From contig NC_088872.1 of the NCBI RefSeq assembly GCF_032884065.1, positions 38,299,132 through 38,363,131 of the forward strand: a stretch of 64,000 nt of DNA. Direction: 5' to 3'. Of this stretch, positions 33,840 to 46,100 are shown in pieces (position 1 is the stretch's first letter; each line of letters opens with the position of its first letter). The notes under the pieces are model-generated. The model was not told the origin of the DNA, made no database searches, and was given only the letters and a program-made list of their open reading frames with translations. This DNA comes from Artemia franciscana (lineage: Eukaryota; Arthropoda; Branchiopoda; Anostraca; Artemiidae). Both the position numbers and the translations under genes were made by a program.

Positions 33840-33965
33840 TTAACTACGTAAAACATGCGAATATACAACATTCTTCGCTGTCCCATTGTCTGTGCATATA
33901 AATAGATTGTCAGGTTTACTGACTCTAGAACATGCAACATATAATTGTCCATGGGAAAAACAATC
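33840..33965 (-). pseudogene. Helitron helicase C-terminal remnant (Pif1-like motif VI)
   Basis: A frame ending at TAA 33842-33840 reads FSHGQLYVACSRVSKPDNLF and continues to NGTAKNVVYSHVLRS. GQLYVA.SRV is helicase motif VI at the C-terminus of Helitron Rep/Hel proteins. Everything upstream, including the ATPase motifs and the HUH nuclease, is absent. Confidence 0.8.
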
Positions 33966-33999
33966 CGTATTCAGATCTATACCTCATTATTCTAATGAT

Positions 34000-34410
34000 G
34001 TGTCCCTGTGTCCCGGTCGTCATTTATATTCCCTGTGTCCCGGTCGTCATTTGTGTCCCGGTGTCCCAGTTTGTAATTTCTCTTTGAGTGTCCCGGTCGT
34101 CATTTATATTCCCTGTGTCCCGGTGTCCCGGTCGTCATTTGTGTCCCGGTGTCCCGGTCTGTAATTTCTATTCGAACAATCCCTGTGTCCCGGTCGTCAT
34201 TTATATATCCCGCCTGTGCCCCCGGCGTCCCCGTTGTAGCTGTGTCCCTGTGTCCCGGTCGTCATTTATATTCCCTGTGTCCCGGTCGTGATTTGTGTCC
34301 GGGTGTCCCAGTCTGTAATTTCTCTTTGAGGTTCACGGTCGTCACTTATATTCCCTCTGTCTCGGTCGTCATTTGTGTCCCGGTCTGTAATTTCTCTTTG
34401 AGTGTTTTTT
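34000..34410. repeat. Minisatellite inside the Helitron (GTCCCGGTCGTCATTT-type)
   Basis: Variants of TGTCCCGGTCGTCATTTATA, TTCCCTGTGTCCCGG and CTGTAATTTCTCTTTGAG repeat irregularly, in units of roughly 15-35 bp. All three frames stay partly open because the unit lacks stops; no protein is inferred. Confidence 0.85.
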
Positions 34411-34523
34411 CTTTTTAGTTTTTTTTTAGTTTTTTACCTTTTTTCTTTTTTCAGTTTTCTTTTTCTTCTTTATTTTTCAGCGTCACTATGAAGTACATAT
34501 CGACGAACCTTTGTTTTTTTAAC

Positions 34524-34820
34524 TTAAATCTGGTAGGCATTGATGACCTTATCCAAGTCGAAATCCCAAACCCAATCATCATCGCTATCATTTTCAGTTT
34601 TGATATGTTTTGACTCTCGCTGTCCAGGTGGATTTTCATCTAACTGCGCGGTTTTGCGTTCTTTAGCCGCAAGCCTGTTTTCTTGCTGTTCTTGTGATTC
34701 CTCAGCACGCTTTCTTTTCTGACTTTCTCTATCAGCAGCAAGTTTTTTGGCATAGACTCTTTGAGCATCTTCATCGGCTTTTGCCATTGTAAGTTCATCA
34801 GTCATTGTAAACTTAAACAT
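34524..34820 (-). CDS. 98-residue Helitron-borne frame (N-terminal Rep-like region)
   Basis: An intact ATG-to-stop frame near the Helitron 5' end. Residues 1-65 are rich in Lys, Arg, Glu and Gln, with AKKLAADRESQKRKRAEESQ and RLAAKERKTAQ, resembling the charged repeats seen at the N-terminus of some Helitron proteins. The C-terminus is acidic and aromatic (DSDDDWVWDFDLDKVINAYQ). No enzymatic domain is visible. It may be a truncated Rep N-terminus that ended up with its own stop; whether it is expressed is unknown. Confidence 0.45.
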   Translation of the reverse strand: MFKFTMTDELTMAKADEDAQRVYAKKLAADRESQKRKRAEESQEQQENRLAAKERKTAQLDENPPGQRESKHIKTENDSDDDWVWDFDLDKVINAYQI

Positions 34821-36650
34821 TAATAGATTTCTACGTGAACATATGTCTTAAATATCTTGAATGACGTCACCGTCAAAGCAAAAATGACGACAACTAATTT
34901 CATGACGTCAGCCGACACAGAAACATGACGTCACCTGATCCACAGATCCACAGACAGACAACTTATTTTTATATATATAGACAATGTTTAATATGACGAA
35001 TTTAGCAGTTAGCGGAAAATTTAGATGATTCCTGTTGTTGGGGGGAGGGGGTAGTCCAAGCCAATTTTATGTTCGTTTCTGACTTATCCTTTGAAACTAC
35101 TCTTTTAGTAAAGACAAGATCAGTGACAATATAAGGTGGAACACAACGGTCAATGCATCGTCTCATATCTGTCGATATTTTCAATTCTTCATTACTTTGT
35201 CGATATTAATCGTGATATTTGGCATATATTTATTTCTTAAGGTATAATGCTTAATATGACGAATTTAAAAGTTAGTAGAAAATTCAAATGATTCATGTTG
35301 TCGGGAGGGGGGGGGATGCAGCCCAACCCAAAAATCAAAAGTTTAAATTTTTTAACGCGGTTTGAGAAAAATCGTCTTGAAGAAGCACCTAGGGTCTACT
35401 TAGGAGTTGAGTTCCCACCAGATGTACAGATGAAACCCTTTCAGTTTCGTGAGTTTTTACTTAATTGCTTATTAATATTGCAATTAAGTTTAAGTTCGCG
35501 AAAGTGAAGGACTTATACCGCTGTCAAGGTGAAATCGAAGTGTCAAACTCTGGTGGAGATGCCAGAGATAAGAGAGATTGAACCTCTTGATGAAAAACCA
35601 AAGAGCTGCTCAACTTCTCCAATCGTGATTTTTTGCATATATATTTATTTTGGGGGATATTATGCTTAAAATTGCGAAGGTAGCATTGAGCTACAAGTTT
35701 AAAAAATAGAAATTATTTAGTATACAAAACATATATTTTAAGAAATAAAAAAGTTTAAGAAAATAGAAATTATTTAGTATATAAAACATATATTTTTTGT
35801 GATTGTTGGTTGTTCGGTTGTGATTATTGGTTGTTCAATTTCACTTGTGTAAGATTTCACTAGTGTCAAAATTAATTTTGAATTGTCAAAATATGAATAA
35901 TAAGCCCCCGAATATTAAAAAATGGCTTTTTTGGTAGGGAGGGGGGGGGGGGGTCCTCGGGTTCAGGTTCCTCTCTAACTTGTTCGCTTGAAACGAGTCT
36001 TTCAGTAAAGACAAGATCAGTGACAATATAAGGTGGAACACCATGTTTAATGCATCGTCTCATATCTGTTGATACAGTCAATTCTGGATTAGTTGGTTGA
36101 AATTGATCGTGATATTTATCATATGTCTATTTCTTAAGATATGATGCTTAATGTGACGAATTCAGCATTTAGCAGAACATTTTGGTGATTTCTGTTGTTG
36201 TGGGGGGGTTAGCCCAAGCCACGTTTTGTTCGTTACTGGGTGACCTGGTCGTTTGAAACTACTCTTTTAGTAAAGACGATATCAATGACAATATAAGGTG
36301 GAACACCACATTCAATGCATCGTCTTATTTCTGTCGATGTAGTCAATTCTTTATTAGTTGGTCGATATTGATCGTTATATTTGGAATATATCAATTATTT
36401 AAGATATAATGCTTAATATAACGAATTTGGCAACTAGCAGAACATTTAGATGATTTTTCACTAATTCATTGTATTAAGATCTAAGAATTACCGCATATAA
36501 TATATGATTTTGGGTTGTTCTGCCATGGTAAAGTTCCTTAGAAGCATACATCACCAGTACTACTTCCTTTCAAACGACCTTTTAAGGCAGTACCACCTGC
36601 CACCCTGTGACCGAATAATAAGTAATAACTTATTCAGCATACTATTAGAA

Positions 36651-36725
36651 ATCTTTCAGGATCGTGAATTGTTTCGTAACTGTTCTAATAAAATACAGTT
36701 AGGTTGAAGTTCACGAAACTGACGG
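36651..36725. repeat. Hairpin B, representative copy
   Basis: Left arm ATCGTGAATTGTTTCGTAAC then TGT, loop TCTAATAAAAT, right arm ACAGTTAGGTTGAAGTTCAC then GA. Further B copies lie near 39881, 41013, 41690, 44065, 44805 and 45580, with varying arm match. Confidence 0.75.
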
Positions 36726-39168
36726 ATTGTTTCAAGATTTTTTGAGTGATGTTGAAAAAACATAGTTGACATGAGGTGTTGTAGTGAAAAGAGTGATCGA
36801 TCTGAGTGTCTTGACACTAAATGTTCAATATAGTTACCGTAAGTGACCACAATCTCGCTGGAGGAGGATGGGTTGATCGCACAATTCTGGATATGCATAA
36901 TTTACTTATGATACATAAATTTTTCCTTTTCGAAAAATCCTCCCGAGGAAGCACCTAGCATTTACTTAGGACTTAAACATCATCCAAATTTACAGATGAA
37001 GCCCTTTCAATTTCGTGAGTTTCTTCTTAATGGCTTATTAGTATTGTAATTAAGCTGAAAACCACGAAACTGAAGGACTTATACAGCTGTCGAGGAGAGA
37101 TCGAATCGTCAAACTCTGGTGGAGATGCCAGAGATAAGAGAGATTGAACCTCACGAGGAAAAACCACAGAATAGCTCAACTTCTGCAATCGTGATTTTTG
37201 GCGTATATATTTATATTAGAAGATATTATGCTTACAATCGCGAAGGTAGCATTGAGCTTCAAGTTTAAAAGCTTAAATTAGTATATAACTTGTGGAGAGG
37301 AATAAGCTTCAAACTTGGAGGTTTAAACACCCTCGTAAACGTGCTATGACCGAAAATATACAGCTGTCAAGGTGAAATCGAAGCGTCAAACTCTGGTGGA
37401 GATGCCAGAGATAAGAGACACTGAACCTCTTGATGAAAAACCACAGAATGGCTCAGCTTCTGCAATCGTGATATTTGGCATATATATTTATTTTGGAAGA
37501 TATTATGCTTAAAATCGCGAAGGTAGCATTGAGCTTCAAGTTCAAAAGCTGTAAATTATTTAGTATACAAGTCTTATATATATGTCTTTGAGATTGTTAG
37601 TTGTTCGGTTGTGATTGTTGGTTGTTCAATTTTACTTGTGGAAAACTTCACTAGTGTCAAAATTAATTTTAGATTGCCAAAATATAAATAATAAGCTCCC
37701 AAATATTTGAAAAAATGGCTTTTTTTGGTAGCAGGGTGGGGGGGGGGGGGTAAGAAAAGTCCTTTATATTTACATTCCTCGCTAACTTTTTCGTTTGAAA
37801 CTCGTCTTTTAGTGCAGACGAGATCAGTGACAATGTAAGGTGGAGCACCATGTCCAATGGATTGTATCATTAATGTCAATATAGCCAATTCTTTATGGAT
37901 TGGTTGGTATTGTTCGTCATGTTTAATATATATCTACATAGGAGTGAAGTTTCCTCCAGATTTACTGATGAAACCTTTCAATTTCGTGAGTTTTTCCTTA
38001 ATTGCTTATCATTATTGCAATTAAGCTGAAGTTCGCGAATCTGAAGGACTTATACAGCTGTCAAGGTGAAATCGAAATGTCCAACTCTGGTGGAGATGTC
38101 AGAGATAAGAGACATTTAAACTCTTGATGAAAAACTACAGAATAGCTCAACTTCTGCAAACGTGATATTTGTCAATTTTAATTTGTGCAATCGTCAATTT
38201 TACTTGTGTAAAATTTGAAAATTAATTTTAGATTGTCAAAATATTTACAATAAGCGCCCAAAAATCAGAAATAATAGCTTTTTGTGGTAGTAAGGGGGTT
38301 AGCCTAAGCCCTTTCTATGTACGTTCCTGGCTGATTTGGTCCTTTGAAACAACTATTTTAGTAAAGACAAGATCAGTGACAATATAGGGTGGAACAACAC
38401 ATTCAGTGTATCGTCTCATTTCTGTCTATGCAGTGAATTCTTCATTAGTTGGTTGATATTGATCGTGATATTTGGCATATATATCTATTTTTAAGATATA
38501 ATGCTTAATATGACGAATTTAGGAGTCAGCATAACATCTGGATGATTCCTCACTAATTCATTGCGTTGAGATCTATTTGTCAGAAGCACACATCACCAGC
38601 AGTACATCCCTTCAAACGACCCTTTAAGGCACTACCAATTGCCACTCAGTGACCGCATGATAAGTAACAACTTACCAAGCACACATCACCAGTAGTACAT
38701 CCCTTCAAACGACCCTTTAAGGCACTACCACTTGCCACTCAGTGACCGCATGATAAGTAACAACTTACCAAAATACTTTTACTAATCTTTCAGCATCGGG
38801 AATTCTATGTTATCTGTTCTATTAAAGTGACAGTGAAAGAAACTGACAGATTGTTTCAATATTTTTTGAGTTAAGTCGAAAAAACATAGTTGACATGAGG
38901 TATTTAGTGAAAAAAGTGAAAAATGAAATTTTCACTTTTTGGTGAAAAAAGTGGTTTTAGTGTCTTGACACTAAATGTTCAATACAGTTACCGTAAGTGG
39001 ACATAATGAGAATTTTTTAGGGAGGTTGATCATACAATTCTGAATTTGCATAATTTCCTTATGATACATAAATTTTTACTCTTTGAATGTGATTTTCAAA
39101 AAATCCTCCCGAGGAAGCAACCAGCATCTACTTAGAAGTTAAATTTCCCCCAACCTAACAGATTAAAC

Positions 39169-39242
39169 CCTTTCAACTTCGTGAGTTTCTTCTTAATTGC
39201 TTATTATTATTGCAATTAAGCTGAAAATCACGAAATTGAAGG
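39169..39242. repeat. Hairpin A, representative copy
   Basis: Left arm TTCGTGAGTTTCTTCTTAAT then TGC, loop TTATTATTATT, right arm GCAATTAAGCTGAAAATCAC then GAA. The inner nine pairs CTTAATTGC/GCAATTAAG are perfect. Other A copies lie near 35438, 37003, 37974, 40235, 42056, 43595, 45118 and 45905. Confidence 0.8.
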
Positions 39243-42200
39243 ACTTAAACAGCTGTCAACGTCAGATCGAACCGTCAAACTCAAGTGGAGTTGCCAGAGA
39301 TTAGAGAGATTGAACCTCATGCTGAAAAACCAAAGAATAACTCAATTTCTGCAGTCGTGATTTTTGGCATATATATTTATTTTGGAAGATATTATGCTTA
39401 AAATTGCGAAGGTAGCATTGAGCTTCAAGTTCAGAAGCTGTGAAGTATTTAGTATTTAAAACTTATATATAGTCTTTGTGATTGTTGGTTGTTAGGTTGT
39501 GAGTGTTGGTTGTTCAATTTTACTTGTGTAAAATTTCACCCGAGTCAAAATTAATTTTAGATTGCCCAAGTATGAATAATAAGCTTCCAAAAATTAAAAA
39601 ACAGCTTTTTGGTTGTGGGTGGTGGGGGAGGTAGCCCAAGCCCTTTCTATGGACGTTCCTGACTGACTTGGTCCTTTGAAACAACTCTTTTCATTGTTTC
39701 AATATTTTTTCAGATTACAGAATATAATATATGATTTTGGGTCGTTCTGCCATGGTAAAATTCGTTAGAGGCATAGGCCACCAGTACTAGATCCCTTCAA
39801 ACGACCCTTTAAGGCAGTACCACCTGCCACTTAGTGACCAAATAATAAGTAACAACTTATCCAACATACTGTTACAAATCTTTCGGCATCGTGAATTTTT
39901 TCGTAACTGTTCTATTAAAATATAGTTAGGTTCCAGTTCACGAAACTGACGGATTGTTTCAATATTTTTTTAGTGACGTTGAAAAAATATAGGTGACATG
40001 AGGTGTTGTAGTGAAAAGAGTGCTTTAGAGTCTTGACACTAAATGTTCAATATGGTTGCCGTGTGTGGCCAAAATCAGAATTTTTGGGGGAGGATGGTTT
40101 GCTCATACAATTCTGAATGTGCATAATTTGGTTTTGGTACATAAATTTTTACTTTTTGAACGTGATTTACAAAAATCGTCCCAAGAAAGGCATCTACTTA
40201 GGAGTTAAATTTTCTCCAAATTTACGGATGAAACCCTTTCAGTTTCGTGAATTTTTTCTTAATTGCTTATTAATAGTGCTATTAAGCTGAAATTCACGAA
40301 GCTGAAGGACTTATACAGCTGTCAAGGTGAAATAGAAATGTCAAACTCTGGTGGAGATGCCAGAAAAAAGAGAGATTGAACCTCTTGATGAAAAACAAAA
40401 GAATTGCTCAACTTCTGCATTCGTGATTTTAGGCATAAATATTTATTTTGGAAGATATTATGTTTAGGATCACGAAAGTAGCAATGAGCTTCAAGTTAAG
40501 AAAGCTGTAAAGTATTTAGTATATAAGACTTATAAATGGTCTGGGTGATTATGGGTATTATAAATACAGAAAAGCAGTGTGAAATACAGAAAGGCGGTCT
40601 TCGTCATTATTTATTATGGGTATTTCGGTTAAAGTAAAATCGGATTGAGCTGTTTACCTTGCAAAGTTGACTGGGCTATATACAGTTACACAGACATTTT
40701 TTTAGGAGGGGAGCGTCAAAATTTTGCTTGTTTAAAATTTTACTAGTTTCAAAATTAACGTTAAAAAATATTGCTTAATATGACGAATTTGGCAGTTAAC
40801 AGAACATTTAGATGGCTCCTGAGTAATTGATTGCGTTGAGTTCTAAGAATTACATAATATAATATATGATTTTGGGTTGTTGTGCCATGGTAAAATTCTT
40901 TAGAAGCATACAACACCAGTACTATATTCCTTCAAACGACCCTTTAAGGCAATAACACCTGCACCCAGGGACCGTATAATAAGTAACAACATATTAAACA
41001 TACTTTTACAAATCTTTCAGCATCGTGAGTTTTTTTGTAACTGTTCTATTAAAATACACTTAGGTTCAAGTTCACGCAGCTGACGGATTGTTTCAACATT
41101 TTTGAGTAAAGTTGAAAACAAATAGTTGACATAAGGTGTTGCAGTGAAAAGAGTGATCGATCTGACTAGCTTGACACTAAATGTTCGAATAGCTCAACTT
41201 CTACAATCGTGATTTTTGGCATATATATTTATGTTTTAAGATATTATGCATGAAATCGCGAAGGTAGCATTGAGCTCTAAGTTCAAAAGCCGTCGAGTAT
41301 TTAGTATATAAGACTTAAATACAGTATTTGAGATTGTTTGGTTGATTCGTTGGGATTGTTGGTTGTTCAATTTTACTTGTGTAAAATTTCACTCGAGTCA
41401 ACATTAATTTTAGATTGTTGAAATATGAATAATAAGTGCCCGAAAATTGGGGGTAGTCCAAGCCTTTTTTATGAACATTCCTGGCTGACTTGGTCCTTTA
41501 AAACAACTCTTTTCGTAAAGACAAGATCAGTAGCAATCTAAGGTGGAACACCACGTTCAATGCATCGTCGTTAGGAGCACACATCACCAGTACTACATCC
41601 TTTCAAATGATCCTTTTAAGGCAGTACCACCTGCCACCCAGTGGCTGCATAATAAGTAACAACCTATTCAACATACTGTTAGAAATCTTTCAGTATCGTG
41701 AATTTTTTCTTAGCTGTTCTATTAAAATACACTTAGGTTCAAGTTCACGAAACTGACGGATTGTTTCAATATTTTTTGAGTAAAGTTGGAAAAACATAGT
41801 TGACATGAGGTGTTATAGTGAAAAGAGCGATCGAACTGAATGTTTCGACACTAAATATTAAATATGGTTACCGTAAGTGGAGATATTCAGAATTGTTGGG
41901 GGGGGGGGATGGGTTGATCATACAATTCTGAATGTGCATAATTTGCTCGTGATACATAAATTTTTACTTTTTGAACGTGATTTTTGAAAAATCTTCTAAG
42001 GAAGCACATAGGATCTACTTAGGAATAAAGTTTCGTCTGGATTTACAGATGAAACATTTCAATTTCGTGAGTTTTTTCTTAATTGCTTATTAATATTGCA
42101 ATTAATCTGCAAATGATGAAACTCAAGGACTTATACATCTGTCAAGGTGAAATCGAAACCTCAAACTCTGGTGGAGATGCCAGAGATAAGAAACATTGAA

Positions 42201-43129
42201 CCTCTTTATGAAAAACCACTGAATAGCACAACTTCTGCAATCGTGATTTTTGGCATATATTTTTATTGTGGAAGATATTTTGCTTAAAATCGCGAAGGTA
42301 GCTTTGAGCTTCAAGTTCAGAAAGCCCTAAAGTATTTAGTATGTAAGACTTATATATAGTCTTTTAAATTTTTGGTTGTTCGGTTAAAGTAAAATTTGAT
42401 TGAACTCTGTACCATGCATAATTCACTGTGCTACATCCACAAAAAAAATTTTCAGGGGAAGGGGAGTGTCAAAATTTTACTTGTTTAAAATTTTAGTAGT
42501 GTCAAAATTAATTTTAAATTGTCGAAATATGAATAATAAGCACCCAAAAATTAGGAAAAATAGCTGTTTTCATAGTGAAGGGGGGGGGGGGGTACCCCAA
42601 GCCCCTTCTATGCACGTTCCTTGCTGACTTGGTCCTTTGAAACTACTCTTTTAGTAAAGATAAGATCAGTGACAATATAAAGTGGAACACCACGTTCAAT
42701 GCATCGGCTCATTTCTATCGATATAGTCAATTTTTCATTAGTTGGTTGATATTGATCGTGATATTTGGCATATATATCTATTTTGTAAAATATAATGCTT
42801 AACATGATGAGCTTAGCAGTTAGTATAACATTTAGATGATTCCTCACTAATTCATTGCGTCAAGATCGAAGAATTGCAGAATATAATATATGATTTTGGG
42901 TTATTCTACCATGGTAAAATTTGTTAGAAGTATACATCACCAGTACTACATCCTTTTTACATCAGTTGAAAAACATATTTGATACGAGGTGTTGCAGAAA
43001 AAAGAGCGATCGAACTGAGCGTCTCGGCACTAAATGTTCAATATGGTTACCGTAAATGGACATAATAAGAATAGTTGGGGGCGGGGGGGGGGGGCTTGAT
43101 AATACGATTCTGAATGTGCTACTAAGAAA

Positions 43130-46100
43130 AAGAAATTAAGAAAAAAATCACGAAATCGAAAGGTTTCATGTGTAAAGGCTCTCATCCTTAGATGTGACCC
43201 AACACGGGCATCTGAGGGCCATCTTTTAGTTTCTCTAATTTAGTAAACTGCTGTCCCATCATTAGATGTTTTCCGACACGGGTACCAGAGGGCAATCTTT
43301 GAAATTTTCCAATTTATTAAACTTCTGTCTCATCCTTAGATGTGACCCAACACTGGTACCAGAGGGTCATAAACAGCCCATAAACAACCTTTTATTTTTG
43401 TGAATTTTTTCTTCTATTGTGTAAAATTTCACTCGAGTCAAAATTAATTTTAGATTGTCGAAGTATGAAATTAATTAAAAAAAAGGGAATAGTTGTGAGA
43501 AAAGTCAAAGTCATGGCCAATTGTAGAAAAAAGCTAAGACAGATTATCCAATTGGGTGGGCGTACCAGAGGGCCATAAACAGCCCATAAACAACCTTTTA
43601 TTTTTGTGAATTTTGTCTCAATTATTCATTACTATGGCAATTAAGCTAATTTCATGGAAGTGATGGACTTGCACCGTTGGCAAAGTGAAATCAAAGTGTC
43701 ATATTTTGATACAGATATCAGGAATAAGAAATACCAAAGCAATTGACAAGGAGCCAATGGATAGCTTCACTTCTCACATCGTGATATTTGGCATATTAAT
43801 TTGTTATGGAAGATATTATGCTTACTATCGGGAAGGTAACAGTGAGGTATCACCATCCAGTAGATATTGGAGTGCTGTAGTGCATTCATTCCAAAATAGT
43901 TCTCTATTTCCGATTTGATTTTGGGGTGATCAGCTACAGTTAACTCCGCTGCCCCTTTCTAAAGTAATTACCATATTCCTCAAAACTATCCTTTCATTGA
44001 CGATGAGACAATATGGAAGCAAAATGTGAAACATTTTATTAAACATACTGATGAATAACTTTCAGTATCGTGAATTTTTTCTTGACTGTTTTATTTATAT
44101 TCCAGTTAGGTTAAAATTCACAAAACTGACAGATATTTCCACAAATCCAGAGACAATTTAAAAAGCCAGAATCAACAGTGAACAGCGATAAGAGAAATTT
44201 TACTAAATCGTTCAGCTCTTAGTGACTACAGTTAAACATATTCATATCAATACATTACATTAATCTGTTTGCCATTTATGGAAAAGTCACAATTCGGGAT
44301 GAGAGGAATGGAAAGGGGACTATTCATTTCATATTGTGCTTTTTTAATCTCATAAATCTTCACTTATCTATTTATTACTTTCACAGTTATGTTCAAGTTC
44401 ATGGAATTGAAGGACTTGCACAGTTGTCAAAGTGCTATAGATATATCATACATTGGTCAAGATGTCAGGAATGATACAGAACAAACCAATTGATGAGGAG
44501 TCCGTGAATAGGTTCTACTTATTACATCTGATACATAACATATATTTTTATTTTGAAACAATATTATGCTTGCTATCACAAAGGCGACGCTGGGGTACCA
44601 GCGTCCAGTAGATGCTTAAGTTTTACAGTGCGCTAATCTTTATGGGCTCTTAGTGCCCATGTTATTTTGGGGTGATCAACTATGTTAAAATCTACTAACA
44701 GTTTTCAAAATGATTGCTGTAGCCTACCTTATAAACCACCCTTTTAGTGACCAGAAGATAAATAGTAGCATAATGTGAAACACAGTATTCAACATATTGA
44801 TCTTTCAGTATCGTGAATTTTTCTTAACTCTTTATTTGTATTACAATTAGGTTCAAGTTCATAAAACTGACGGATAGTTCCTCAATTCTGTAGTCAAATC
44901 GACAAGGCAGAATTAATTCGAGCTGTGGGAACGAAAAAGGGACCATACTGACCGATGATCCTTTGGATCTTAAGTGTTCTTGAGTGTTTCTAATTCCTTT
45001 CATCTCGTGCAATTTTTGCCTAGAGTATGAAGATTTTTTTTTAATGACCCTTCGAAGGTCGTCCTGAATAGCAGGAATAACTTACGTAAAAGTTCTCTAT
45101 TTATGTGCAGATATGACCTTTTACCTGCGTGAGTTTTTCCATAATTATTTATGACTATCACAATGAAACTCAAGTTCACAAAGTAAAGGACTTACACAGA
45201 TGCCAAGGTCAAATCAGAATATCATACATTGATCAAAATGTCAGGAATCAGATGCAATGAACCAATTATTGAGCAGCCAGGGAATAGCTTCACTGCTGAC
45301 ATCGTGATATTTGGCATGTATATTTGTTTAAGAAGATATTATGCTAACTATTGCGATGGTTGCAGTGAGGTATTAGAATTTAGGAGGTACGGAAGTTTTG
45401 TCCTGCGTTCATTTCGAGGAATTCTAGATTTCCTATATGATCTTGGGGTGATCAACTACAACTAACTCTGCTACCGGTTCACAAAATAATCAGTATACCC
45501 CTTCAAACTACCCGTTCGTTGACGATGAGAGAAAAAAAGAATGTGAAGTATTTTATTCCATTGATTGATAAATATCTCTCAGTATCGTGAATTTTTTCGT
45601 AACTGATTTTATCTATATTACAGTTATGTTCAAGTTCGCGAGACTGATGGATTATTTTTTACAATGCTGGAGTCAAAAAGAAGTAATAATACAATAGAAG
45701 TTTCACAGCAAAAAAAGAGATGGAGCTAGATATTTGAGCTCTTAGTGACTAAATCTAAACCTATTCATGTTCTTACACTACATTAAACTGTTTGGAATTT
45801 GCGGACAAAGTCACAATTTTACCTTTTTTAAGGATTGTGGAAAATCGTCCGGGGTAGCATCCAGGAATAACTTACGCAACAGTTTTATCCTCAAATGCAG
45901 ATGCATGCTTTTACTTTCCTAAATTTTTGCTTAATTGTTTATTGCTATTGGAACTAAGCTCATGTTCATTGAATTGAAGGACTTGAACAGTTGTGAAGAT
46001 GAAATACAAATATCATACGTTGATCAAGATGTCAAGAATGATATAAACCACAACGGATGAAGAAACAGTAAATAGTTACCACTTCTTATATTGTGATTAA

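Larger units (their letters stand above)
33664..34981 (-). mobile_element. Helitron, non-autonomous, internally rearranged
   Basis: On the minus strand the element starts TCTATATATATAAAAATAAG and ends in a GC-rich hairpin followed by AGCTAG, with an A at the plus-strand left junction as for A|T target insertion. The hairpin stem is GTTGGGGTGGC/GCCACCCCAAC at plus 33670-33698. The flanks (GGATA at 33663; AATGTTTAATATGACGAA from 34983) are the two halves of an array core, so the insertion point is clear and there is no target duplication. Coding remnants are the helicase C-terminus at the 3' end and a 98-codon frame near the 5' end. A minisatellite occupies the middle where the Rep/helicase body would be. 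Confidence 0.88.
31900..36450 (+). repeat. Array zone 1: ~150-350 bp units with a poly(G) tract
   Basis: Units share CTGACTTGGTCCTTTGAAAC, CTCTTTTAGTAAAGACGAGA, ATCAGTGACAATATAAGGTG, AATGCATCGTCTCATTTCTG and then the core. Most have a run of about 7-13 G residues (for example near 31948, 32168, 32320, 33052, 35938 and 36203) roughly 50 bases after the core. Short frames ending in this zone on the minus strand are reflections of this shared sequence. Confidence 0.85.
36450..43130 (+). repeat. Array zone 2: ~2.0-2.2 kb composite units with two hairpin types
   Basis: CTAATTCATTG-like starts recur near 36460, 38556, 40812 and 42848, giving steps of about 2.1, 2.25 and 2.04 kb. Within a unit the order is: CATCACCAGTACTACATCC and CTTTAAGGCA block, hairpin B, TTGACACTAAATGTTCAATA, CATACAATTCTGAAT, hairpin A, CTCTGGTGGAGATGCCAGAG, core, a TTGGTTGTTC block, poly(G), then a zone-1-type unit. 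Some units are rearranged or partly duplicated (for example 38596-38760 holds a ~100 bp local duplication). Confidence 0.8.

Noticed and set aside
33886..34418. Overlapping frames rich in Ser-Arg-Cys-Pro-Gly
   Set aside because: They are translations of the Helitron minisatellite in several frames. The real coding remnant there is the helicase tail on the opposite strand.
32834..37888. Several minus-strand frames with a shared YIVTDLVFTKRLVS peptide
   Set aside because: The shared peptide is a translation of the repeated AGTAAAGACGAGATCAGTGA block. Copies are interrupted by poly(G) and stops, and no unit has a consistent longer frame.
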